In this document: piece after piece, positions 51,722 to 59,502 of the stretch
Position numbering within the stretch: position 1 is the first letter of the stretch
Layout: each line of letters opens with the position of its first letter
From: a virus
Length of the DNA stretch: 64,000 nt
Virus record (IMG/VR): IMGVR_UViG_3300032223_001001
Span: 17,778 to 81,777 of that record
Direction: 5' to 3' (one strand)
Notes under the pieces: model-generated
The model's input: the letters and a program-made list of their open reading frames with translations, nothing else
Database searches by the model: none
What the model was told of the DNA's origin: nothing
Made by a program: the position numbers and the translations under genes

Positions 51722-54613
51722 TTGGATAATAAAGAAGTCGAAGTTATTGAATCAAAAGCCTTATCCCTCCTTGAAAAATATGAAGGGGCGAATAACTACA
51801 TCATAAAGTTAAAACAAAAAAAGGAATCCAACAAACATTTTATTCCAACTCGATCACAATGTGACTATATTATCAATTATTCCAACACGACCCCAAAAAT
51901 AGCAAAAAAATGGGTTGAGTTAGATACATACTTCGCACAAAAATTCTCGGAAGATAAGTTATTACCAAAAGTTCCAGAAAATATATGGATTGAAAAATTA
52001 TTGGTCGAGAAGGATAAGTCTTACCATATTTGGGGTAAATTCTTTTCCGGTGACACCAATCATGATTTATGGTTACCAAAAACTGCGTTAATAAAAACTC
52101 ATACCACCGAGAAGGTTGAAATTGATTATTCCAAATATTCTAATCGACCCCCACTGGAACATCAAAAGGTTGCGATTGAGAAATTGGTGGGGACAAAAAA
52201 GTTTATTTTAGCGGATTCGATGGGGGTGGGTAAAGCACTTAAAATTGATACACTAATATTTACACCGACCGGAACCAAGAGATTTGGTGACTTAAAGGTG
52301 GGTGATAAGGTAATCGGTTCGAATGGAAAATCATGTAACGTTATTGGAGTGTACCCCCAAGGAATTAAAGATATTTATAAAATCACGTTTAACGATGGGT
52401 TTAGTATTGAATGTTGTAAAGAACATTTATGGACTGTCTCATCATGTAGTTCTAGTCAAAACGCTAAAAATAGGGAAAATAGATATATTACATTAAGTGT
52501 TGAGCAAATGCTTGACGAAAATTTAGTTTTGGAACAAAAGGGTACCGGATGGAATGAAAAGAGACCATATAAATTCAAAACTTATTATAAAGTTAAAAAT
52601 GGTGATTCAAAATGGCAGATTCCAATTGTAAAACCTATTGAGTTCGAAAATAACGATGTATTACCTATTGACCCTTATTTATTGGGACTTCTTTTGGGGG
52701 ATGGTGGTATTAGTACAAAATCAATTAATTTCACAACAATTGATGATGAATTGTTGGATCGTATGAAAATGGTATTACCTGAAAATATAAAAATAGTTAA
52801 TAATGGGAAATTAAATTATCGTTTAAGTAAAATTGAAGGTGTAAAAAATCCCCTAATTCAAGACTTAAAAAAATTAAATTTAATGGGGACAAAATCCCAT
52901 ACCAAATTAATTCCCGATGTTTACAAATATTCAAGTATTGAAAATAGATTGTCAATTTTACAAGGGTTGATGGATACTGACGGATGTTGTTTAATTAGTA
53001 AAAAAAATAAAGATACCGATTTTAAAGGTACACAATATTCCACATCATCCAAACAATTATGTGATGATGTTGTTGAAATCGTTCATTCGTTAGGCGGTAT
53101 CGCTCGAGTTAGTTCTAAAATCCCATCTTATACTCATAAAGGGGTTAAATTAAAAGGTAAATTATCTTATAGGGTGAATATTAAGTTACCCGAAGGTTTT
53201 AACCCATTTAGATTGAAAAGAAAGGCGGAGTTATATAATGAACCAAAAAAATATAGGGTTGGTAGATATATTAAAAATATTGAACCTTGTGGTCAATCTG
53301 AAACTCTTTGTATCGCTGTTGATTCCCCCGATAAATTATATGTTGTTGAACATGGGATTGTAACTCATAATACAACCTCAGCGGCGATTGCGGCATTAGA
53401 GACCGGTGTTAAAAAGATTTTAATTATTTGCCCATCGTCATTAAAACTGAACTGGAAGAAGGAGTTAGAACATTATACCAATAGATCGATATATATTGCC
53501 GAAGGTAAAAAATTTTCATTGGAACATGATATAGTTATTGTAAATTATGATATTCTTAAGAATTTTTACGACTTAAATGACAAGGAAAATTCATTAATAA
53601 CAAAAGCGGGATTTGATTTAATCATAATAGATGAGTCGCATTTTTTATCTAACCCCCAAGCTACCAGAACCAAGATTGTTAATAGTTTCGCCAAAAATGT
53701 TAAATATCTTTGGTTATTAACGGGAACACCAATGACCTCAAGACCGATGAATTATTTCAATTTATTATCATTGATTGAAAGTCCTGTTGCCGCAAACTGG
53801 ATGGCATACGCAATTCGTTATTGTGAAGGTTATCAATTTTCGGTTGGTAAAAAGAAAATATGGAATACATCTGGAGCGTCCAATTTGGATGAATTAAGGG
53901 AACGAACATCAAAACAATTTTTAAGAAGATTAAAAGAAGATGTATTGGATTTGCCCGAGAAGATTATTACACCCGTTTATCTTGAATTGAAATCAAAAGA
54001 ATATGAAGAGTTGGTTGGGGAATATTATGATTGGTATAATAAGTCAGAAGAATCAAAATCATTAACCATTCAGTTTACCAAATTAATGAAGGTTAGACAA
54101 GTGATTGCAAATGAAAAGATTAAACATACCATTGAACTTGCCGAAAATATAATTGTACAAGAAAAGAAGGTGATTATTTTCACCAACTTTACAAATACGT
54201 TACAACAAATTTACCAACACTTCGGTAAAAAGGCTGTTTTTATTGATGGTTCATGTTCAACGGTTCAACGACAATATGCGGTTGACCAATTTCAAGAAAA
54301 TGATAACGTGGTTGTCTTTGTTGGAAATCTTAAGGCAGCTGGTGCCGGTATCACATTAACTGCGGCTGAAGCGTGTATCATGAATGATTTGTCTTTTGTA
54401 CCTTCTGATCACCAACAAGCGGAAGATCGTGCCTATAGATACGGTCAAAAGAATTGCGTTTCCATTTATTATCCATTGTTCCACAACACAATTGATGGTG
54501 TTATATATGATATGTTAATCAATAAAAAGAATATCATTGATACTGTTATGGGGGATAATATCAACACGGGTGATGTTGTTGAAGAAATCATGCGTAGAAT
54601 TAATAATATTTAA
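51722..54613 (+). CDS. SNF2-family ATPase with a class-3-like LAGLIDADG intein
   Basis: The 963-codon product contains a SMARCAL1-like SNF2 ATPase. Walker A (SMGVGK, 166-171) is interrupted by a 379-residue intein (172-550), after which TTSAAIAALE completes it. Other helicase motifs follow: IIIDESHFL (motif II), LLTGTPM (III), and near the C-terminus GAGITLTAAEACIMNDLSFV and QQAEDRAYRYGQ (VI). Spliced length is about 584 residues. The start is a TTG at 51722; no ATG lies upstream in frame before the divergent gene. In phages such proteins may remodel forks, as UvsW-type helicases do. Confidence 0.92.
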   Translation: MDNKEVEVIESKALSLLEKYEGANNYIIKLKQKKESNKHFIPTRSQCDYIINYSNTTPKIAKKWVELDTYFAQKFSEDKLLPKVPENIWIEKLLVEKDKSYHIWGKFFSGDTNHDLWLPKTALIKTHTTEKVEIDYSKYSNRPPLEHQKVAIEKLVGTKKFILADSMGVGKALKIDTLIFTPTGTKRFGDLKVGDKVIGSNGKSCNVIGVYPQGIKDIYKITFNDGFSIECCKEHLWTVSSCSSSQNAKNRENRYITLSVEQMLDENLVLEQKGTGWNEKRPYKFKTYYKVKNGDSKWQIPIVKPIEFENNDVLPIDPYLLGLLLGDGGISTKSINFTTIDDELLDRMKMVLPENIKIVNNGKLNYRLSKIEGVKNPLIQDLKKLNLMGTKSHTKLIPDVYKYSSIENRLSILQGLMDTDGCCLISKKNKDTDFKGTQYSTSSKQLCDDVVEIVHSLGGIARVSSKIPSYTHKGVKLKGKLSYRVNIKLPEGFNPFRLKRKAELYNEPKKYRVGRYIKNIEPCGQSETLCIAVDSPDKLYVVEHGIVTHNTTSAAIAALETGVKKILIICPSSLKLNWKKELEHYTNRSIYIAEGKKFSLEHDIVIVNYDILKNFYDLNDKENSLITKAGFDLIIIDESHFLSNPQATRTKIVNSFAKNVKYLWLLTGTPMTSRPMNYFNLLSLIESPVAANWMAYAIRYCEGYQFSVGKKKIWNTSGASNLDELRERTSKQFLRRLKEDVLDLPEKIITPVYLELKSKEYEELVGEYYDWYNKSEESKSLTIQFTKLMKVRQVIANEKIKHTIELAENIIVQEKKVIIFTNFTNTLQQIYQHFGKKAVFIDGSCSTVQRQYAVDQFQENDNVVVFVGNLKAAGAGITLTAAEACIMNDLSFVPSDHQQAEDRAYRYGQKNCVSIYYPLFHNTIDGVIYDMLINKKNIIDTVMGDNINTGDVVEEIMRRINNI
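52235..53371 (+). other. Class-3-like intein in the SNF2 Walker A (379 aa)
   Basis: Starts at Ala172 (ALKIDTLIFTPTGTKRFGD) and ends VTHN before Thr. Trp237 (EHLW), Cys530 (LCIAV) and Thr548 (THN) match the class 3 W-C-T pattern, with no N-terminal nucleophile. Two intact LAGLIDADG blocks (YLLGLLLGDGGIS; LQGLMDTDGCC) imply an active homing endonuclease. Confidence 0.88.
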
Positions 54614-54624
54614 TATATTTACGA

Positions 54625-54631
54625 TATTTAT
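54625..54631 (+). promoter_or_regulatory. TATTTAT element before nuclease-like gene 1
   Basis: Plus strand GATATTTATATAAAAATACT, 19 bases before ATG 54650. The same words, followed by ACTATATCCAATGGG, precede the second paralogue. Confidence 0.5.
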
Positions 54632-54649
54632 ATAAAAATACTATATCCA

Positions 54650-55834
54650 ATGGGCAAATTTATAATAGAAGAATCGGAAAAAAAAAGAATATTATCATTA
54701 TATAAGAATTTCATTAATGAAGATTTAAACAATGATAAGGAAGGTGAAACTCCAATTATAACCTACTCAAACGCATCACATAAACCAGAATATCATTATG
54801 TTTATTTTAATGATGTTAAGGGTAATTTACCATCTAAAGGTCAGATTAAATTAGTTAATATCCGTAGACCGAAATCAACACGTAAACGTGAAGATGATAT
54901 TATAATTGACGTTAATAAGTTTACCAACGCCACTAATCCTAGTAGTTATAAAATTAGTGATCGTGAACCCGAAGTTAAAAATATAAAATCTTTTGGTGAC
55001 ACTAAAGAAAAAGTTGTAAACACAATAGGTCCAAATATTATTAATAATAAATATAAAGAAACCATATTTAGATCATTAAAAGATATTTATGGTGGTAATT
55101 CTAAAACTTGGTCAAATGAACCAGGTAGAGGCCCTAGAGGTCAAGGAGGTGTTATAAATATTTACACTCTTAACGATTATTTATTGGATAAAGGGCTGGA
55201 ACCAACTGAAGGTGGTGAATGGTCGGTACTTAATTATTTTGACACCAACCTTCAGCTTAAAGAAGCGATTTTAAAGAAGTTTAAAGAATTTAATGGTAAT
55301 AAACCAATAAGTACCATGGAAGAGTTGGATAAATGGTGTAGTTGGATTTATGAACATAAAGACAATCTATTTTTCAAAGACAAAAATGTATTAAAAAAAT
55401 TATCCGATATAAATTTTGGAAGTATATATCATGGGGTTTTTCTAAACGAAAAAAAAGCGTATGATTATATTTCTGATCTAATTTCAGGAAATGAAAATTT
55501 ATCTATTGTGACATATAAACCAGGTTCAGAAATAGACCGAAAAGGGGTAGATTTTACAGTAATTAATAAAACAAAAGACCCTGAAATGGGTATAAACCAT
55601 TTTCAAGCAAAACCTTTCCACGGATTATCTAAACGGGGTGACGTTTATACCGTATATTCTCACAACGTTAGATATGTTATAAAAAAAGATGTGAAATATT
55701 ATATATTTACATCACATCAACAAGAACAAATAGTAATATTCGAAGATAAAACAGATGGGATTAAACCTTTTGATAATTATGTTGAGTTTAATTACCCCCC
55801 AATAAGTCCTCAAGATTTATTAAAACAACTTTAA
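54650..55834 (+). CDS. Leader-type PD-(D/E)xK nuclease-like protein 1
   Basis: The 394-residue protein begins MGKFIIEESEKKRILSLYKN then FINED at 21-25. The C-terminal half carries Glu267 (LNEKKAYDY), Asp301 (RKGVDF) and Gln319-x-Lys321 (HFQAKPF). This order matches the PD-(D/E)xK nuclease fold with a Gln in place of the second acid, as in several known families. The middle contains GGEWSVLNYFDTN. It is one of two paralogues; identity between them is spread over the full length. A role as packaged nuclease is inferred from the leader, not shown. Confidence 0.78.
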   Translation: MGKFIIEESEKKRILSLYKNFINEDLNNDKEGETPIITYSNASHKPEYHYVYFNDVKGNLPSKGQIKLVNIRRPKSTRKREDDIIIDVNKFTNATNPSSYKISDREPEVKNIKSFGDTKEKVVNTIGPNIINNKYKETIFRSLKDIYGGNSKTWSNEPGRGPRGQGGVINIYTLNDYLLDKGLEPTEGGEWSVLNYFDTNLQLKEAILKKFKEFNGNKPISTMEELDKWCSWIYEHKDNLFFKDKNVLKKLSDINFGSIYHGVFLNEKKAYDYISDLISGNENLSIVTYKPGSEIDRKGVDFTVINKTKDPEMGINHFQAKPFHGLSKRGDVYTVYSHNVRYVIKKDVKYYIFTSHQQEQIVIFEDKTDGIKPFDNYVEFNYPPISPQDLLKQL

Positions 55835-55871
55835 CCCTAATTATTAAACGATAATTAACGACCAATGAAGA

Positions 55872-55878
55872 TATTTAT
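55872..55878 (+). promoter_or_regulatory. TATTTAT element before nuclease-like gene 2
   Basis: Plus strand AGATATTTATATTAAAATAC, 18 bases before the ATG. It copies the region before gene 1, so the promoter was duplicated with the gene. Confidence 0.5.
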
Positions 55879-55896
55879 ATTAAAATACTATATCCA

Positions 55897-57108
55897 ATGG
55901 GTAAATTTATAATAACTGAATCGGAAAAAACAAGAATATTATCATTACATAAAAAATTGATTAGTGAAAATCTAGAAAATGATGCTGTTATATTAACATA
56001 CACTAAATTAAACCTAGGTAAATACGACCATAATCAAGTTTATTTTAATAACGTTAAAATGGGTAATGTTGCCGATTATAATGAAATTATGGATATTCTT
56101 AAACAATTAAAGGAATCCGGTGAATTAGACGGAATAACCCTTAAATTGAAATCAACATTAGGTGAAGACCCAGGATATAAAATAGAGTACGAACAACTAC
56201 CAACAAACCCAGATAATTTTGGGAAATTATCAATACCAGTTAAAATTGACGACGATATTAAAACGCTACCAGCGTACAAATTATTCATTAATGACGAAAA
56301 ACAACAAACACCAGTTAAATTTTTAACAAAAGAAAAAATTGATGGATTTTATAAAAAAGTTGTTCGTGATTGTCTAAAATCAATTTATGGTGATACCGAA
56401 CATTGGGTTGAACGAGGATACGGAAATAAAAAACGTTTTGGTGTGGTTAACGTTAAATCAATAAATGATTTAATGCCAGAAGATTTAAGAAATCGTAGTA
56501 AAAGTGAGGGAAGTGATTGGTCAATCATCAATTATTTTGACACCAACCCAGGAATTCGTAAAATGATATTGGACTTATTTCAAAAAGAATCAAAACTTAA
56601 AGTCGAAGAATCCGAAGAAAACTTAAAAAAATGGGGTGAATGGATTGAAAATAATAAAGAAAAATTATTTAAGGATGGAACAATTTTTGAACAATTAGTT
56701 GATCGCAATTTTAATAGTTATTTAACCGGTCTTAAAAATGAAGAAAAAGCATTCAAGTATGTTGAAGATAAATTAACAGGTGATTTTATTATGGGGGGGA
56801 TTAACCTACCAGGTTCACCAGAAGATATACGAGGAATTGACTTCTCAACGATTAACAAACAAACGAATAAAGAATTTTATTTCCAAGCAAAACCATTAAA
56901 AACTGTAATAAAAGATAAAGGTGAATATATCGTTCAATCTTATAAGATATACTATTTAACATCCACACCAGTTGATTATTTTATATTTACGTCACACTCA
57001 AGTCCAGGAATAATTTGTTTTAAGAAATTAGATGGTCAATTTAGAGTGCTTGATGACTTAACAATTGTATTCAACTACCCCCCAGTATTTTGGGATCCAA
57101 ATTATTAA
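55897..57108 (+). CDS. Leader-type PD-(D/E)xK nuclease-like protein 2
   Basis: The 403-residue protein begins MGKFIITESEKTRILSLHKK then LISEN at 21-25. Candidate catalytic residues are Glu282 or Glu283 (KNEEKAFKY), Asp315 (IRGIDF) and Gln330-x-Lys332 (YFQAKPL). The central segment GSDWSIINYFDTNPGI matches the first paralogue. N-terminal third is diverged, so the two copies may act on different targets. It is followed at 14 bases by the neck-protein gene. Confidence 0.78.
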   Translation: MGKFIITESEKTRILSLHKKLISENLENDAVILTYTKLNLGKYDHNQVYFNNVKMGNVADYNEIMDILKQLKESGELDGITLKLKSTLGEDPGYKIEYEQLPTNPDNFGKLSIPVKIDDDIKTLPAYKLFINDEKQQTPVKFLTKEKIDGFYKKVVRDCLKSIYGDTEHWVERGYGNKKRFGVVNVKSINDLMPEDLRNRSKSEGSDWSIINYFDTNPGIRKMILDLFQKESKLKVEESEENLKKWGEWIENNKEKLFKDGTIFEQLVDRNFNSYLTGLKNEEKAFKYVEDKLTGDFIMGGINLPGSPEDIRGIDFSTINKQTNKEFYFQAKPLKTVIKDKGEYIVQSYKIYYLTSTPVDYFIFTSHSSPGIICFKKLDGQFRVLDDLTIVFNYPPVFWDPNY

Positions 57109-57121
57109 ATAAATAAACAAT

Positions 57122-58243
57122 ATGGCGATAATATCTGAAATTGAAAAAACAAAACTCTATAAACGAGTTTTACACCTTCTAGGTGCACCACTACGTTCAG
57201 TTGAACTAGAGGATGAACAAATGGATTCGTTATTGGAATTGTCCATCGGTGATTATTCACAATATGTGCAAGATTGGTTAATGGAAGCCCAATGGACTTC
57301 ATTATATAACTTAAATTTAGATACCGAATCTTTATCACGAGCATTCATCACAAAAAGTCTTAACTACGAGGAACGTTATACATACGCATATTCAAAAATT
57401 GTTGGACTTCAAGCTGGTGGCGATTGGGAACTTAAAAAAGATTATGTTCAATTAGCACCAAACCAACAAATATATGAAGTACCAGCAGGTAGAGAAATTA
57501 ATGAAGTATTATGGTTCACACCTTCAGAATTAAATAACCTATTATTCGACCCTTGGACATTCGGTTCTCTAGGAGGAATGGGACTAGGAGGACCGGCAGG
57601 TTATTCCCAAATGGGTATGAGCGGATCATATTTTATGATGCCAGCCTTCGATATGTTATTGAGAATGCAAGAAATTAACATACAACGAAGAATAATCGTT
57701 GGTGAACTAACATATAGAATCACTGCACTTCCAGAAGGGAAAAAAGCACTACACCTAATGAACACCCCTGGTGGTAAATTCGACTTCGGAGACGCCAACC
57801 TAATGAAGGGTAAAGTATGGTACTGGTATTACGATACCCACGGTAAAGATAAAGATAAGTGTCTTAAAGATAACCCAGATATTATTAAACTACCTTCAGA
57901 TGTACCTTTTGAAGAAATGAATTGGGATGACTTAAACAATCCAGCCCGTCAATGGGTTAGAAGATGGTTCGTTGCTTATTGTAAAGAAACCTTAAGCCGC
58001 GTTAGAGGTAAATATGGGGGTAACCTTAAAACGCCAGATTCCGAATTAACAATGGATTATCAATCATTGGCAACAGAAGCTGCAAATGAAAAATCAAAAT
58101 TAATTGAAGAATTAGTAGGTACCGACGGAAGATTAACACGTCTTAAACCAGAAAAAGTAATGGAGCGTGAAGCACTAATCGCCGAAAACTTAAATAAACA
58201 AAAGAAATTTACCGCGTTCCCAAGACAAATATACGTAATATAA
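57122..58243 (+). CDS. Neck protein, gp13-like
   Basis: The 373-residue protein opens MAIISEIEKTKLYKRVLHLL then GAPLRSVELEDEQMDSLLEL and GDYSQYVQDWL, the pattern of phage neck gp13 relatives. A Gly/Met-rich loop (GSLGGMGLGGPAGYSQMGMS) sits near residue 150, followed by NIQRRIIVGELTYRITALPE and ARQWVRRWFVAYCKETLSRV. T4 gp13 is 309 residues. In T4 gp13 and gp14 close the head-tail connector. It is the only clear plus-strand virion gene here, coupled to the small gene downstream (ATG overlaps TAA by one base). Confidence 0.72.
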   Translation: MAIISEIEKTKLYKRVLHLLGAPLRSVELEDEQMDSLLELSIGDYSQYVQDWLMEAQWTSLYNLNLDTESLSRAFITKSLNYEERYTYAYSKIVGLQAGGDWELKKDYVQLAPNQQIYEVPAGREINEVLWFTPSELNNLLFDPWTFGSLGGMGLGGPAGYSQMGMSGSYFMMPAFDMLLRMQEINIQRRIIVGELTYRITALPEGKKALHLMNTPGGKFDFGDANLMKGKVWYWYYDTHGKDKDKCLKDNPDIIKLPSDVPFEEMNWDDLNNPARQWVRRWFVAYCKETLSRVRGKYGGNLKTPDSELTMDYQSLATEAANEKSKLIEELVGTDGRLTRLKPEKVMEREALIAENLNKQKKFTAFPRQIYVI

Positions 58244-58572
58244 TGAATAATAAATCTAACATAATCCGCAAACAAATTGGTGATAAACATTATACAAGTA
58301 ATGTGTACATTGTTCGTACCTCAGAATATAGAACTAAAGGTGAAGAAGTCATCCTAGTTAAAGATGTTCCAAGTTGTAAAATAATCCTGGACTCAACAAC
58401 AACAACCAATATCAAAATAAAAGCCTTCACCAAGGTAACCATCAAACCAATCATCAATAAAATTGATGAAGAATATGATGAACTATTTATCGATAAAGGT
58501 GCATGTGTTGAATTATATAACGTGGAAAATGGGTGGATAATAACAAGTTCCGATGGGTTAAAATTAGGATGA
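58243..58572 (+). CDS. Small beta-rich protein coupled to the neck gene
   Basis: The 109-residue protein (MNNKSNIIRKQIGDKHYTSN; VILVKDVPSCKIILDSTTTT) has a beta-rich composition with many Thr, Ile and Val. It starts inside the neck-gene stop (TAATG), so it is translationally coupled. A connector or decoration role is a guess from position; no family is recognised. Confidence 0.65.
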   Translation: MNNKSNIIRKQIGDKHYTSNVYIVRTSEYRTKGEEVILVKDVPSCKIILDSTTTTNIKIKAFTKVTIKPIINKIDEEYDELFIDKGACVELYNVENGWIITSSDGLKLG

Positions 58573-58600
58573 AAATAAATGAATCTTGTATAAATTTATT

Positions 58601-58622
58601 GGGGGGTTAATTAATAACCCCC
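58601..58622. terminator. Bidirectional terminator between convergent genes
   Basis: Stem GGGGGTTA / TAACCCCC with a short loop of AT bases, followed by a T run on the plus strand and A/T sequence on the other side. Confidence 0.75.
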
Positions 58623-58627
58623 TTTTT

Positions 58628-59314
58628 TTATTCCAATACTTTAGCCCCCTTACTTAAATTCTCCTCGACCCACAATGGTTGAAGATTAAGATAATGACAC
58701 AACTTATATAATTCTTCCTCAGTAGTCGCCGAAGATAACGGAATGATATGATCAATGTGCCAACCATATTTACCATGATTCACCCACGTCATTCCTTCCC
58801 TAAATTGATTCTCTAAATGTTCTTTTAAAAATTGGGGGGAACAACCTACTAGGTCAAAGGTCTTGTTTTTTTTGGTGATGTTATTTTTTTTTAGAAAATT
58901 ATTAATTCTATTTCTAACAGTTGCAGATAATTTATAAATGGGGTCAGTCTGTCGTTTATTTTTTTCCCATTCATTTAATTTAGGTCTATTTTCTTTGCGA
59001 TAATTTTTTTTTCGTTGAATATTACTTTCTTTATCTTTATTCTTGTGATAAGATTTAAGTTTTTTCTCCCTCGTTTTTTCAACATCATCGTAATATCGTA
59101 TTTTACCTTTAACCGCGATAACTTCCTTATTTTTATCGTAATAATCCTTAAGGGTTTTAGTCCTCCGTTCTTTATTGTTTTCCCGATATTTTTTGGACTC
59201 AATTTTTCTACAATCATTGCAAGCGGATCTATAACCACTTTTACTATTTTTATCTTTACCAAAAAATTCTACACTTTGTTCAATTTTACATCTTCCGCAA
59301 ATTTTCGTTTCCAT
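58628..59314 (-). CDS. Free-standing HNH homing endonuclease
   Basis: The 228-residue protein begins METKICGRCKIEQSVEFFGK, with a CxxC...CNDC zinc knuckle, and has a long basic helical middle (KSYHKNKDKESNIQRKKNYR). The catalytic HNH core is [20 protein letters not shown], followed by LYKLCHYLNLQPLWVEENLS. The His-Ile-Asp-His block is the nuclease site. It overlaps the RHH gene upstream by 29 bases. It is a complete counterpart of the broken HNH gene at about 17-19.5 kb. Confidence 0.9.
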   Translation of the reverse strand: METKICGRCKIEQSVEFFGKDKNSKSGYRSACNDCRKIESKKYRENNKERRTKTLKDYYDKNKEVIAVKGKIRYYDDVEKTREKKLKSYHKNKDKESNIQRKKNYRKENRPKLNEWEKNKRQTDPIYKLSATVRNRINNFLKKNNITKKNKTFDLVGCSPQFLKEHLENQFREGMTWVNHGKYGWHIDHIIPLSSATTEEELYKLCHYLNLQPLWVEENLSKGAKVLE

Positions 59315-59450
59315 AATACTCCCTAACTATTTTCTCGATTATACGGGACACTTTACCCCCATTTTTCATAAGTTCGGTGTAAAGTTTTCTATCCAAACAG
59401 ATTCCAATTTTAATCTTCTTGTCCTGTTCTTCTTTTTTAGGTCGTCCCAT
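59286..59450 (-). CDS. Ribbon-helix-helix regulator paired with the HNH gene
   Basis: A 54-residue ORF (MGRPKKEEQDKKIKIGICLD; KNGGKVSRIIEKIVREYY) with the RHH pattern: strand KIKIGICLD, then two helices. It overlaps the HNH start by 29 bases. The same arrangement and start (MGR-K-K) occur at 19690, so the pair is a conserved module. It probably represses or tunes its own operon. Confidence 0.78.
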   Translation of the reverse strand: MGRPKKEEQDKKIKIGICLDRKLYTELMKNGGKVSRIIEKIVREYYGNENLRKM

Positions 59451-59454
59451 ATTG

Positions 59455-59461
59455 ATAAATA
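59455..59461 (-). promoter_or_regulatory. TATTTAT element before the RHH-HNH pair
   Basis: Sense strand AGATATTTATCAATATGGGACG: box, C, AAT, ATG. A leaderless start is implied, as at 42.58 and 51.68 kb. Confidence 0.55.
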
Positions 59462-59502
59462 TCTAGTAGTTTAGTAAAATTCAAACTTTTATTAAATTTT
59501 TT

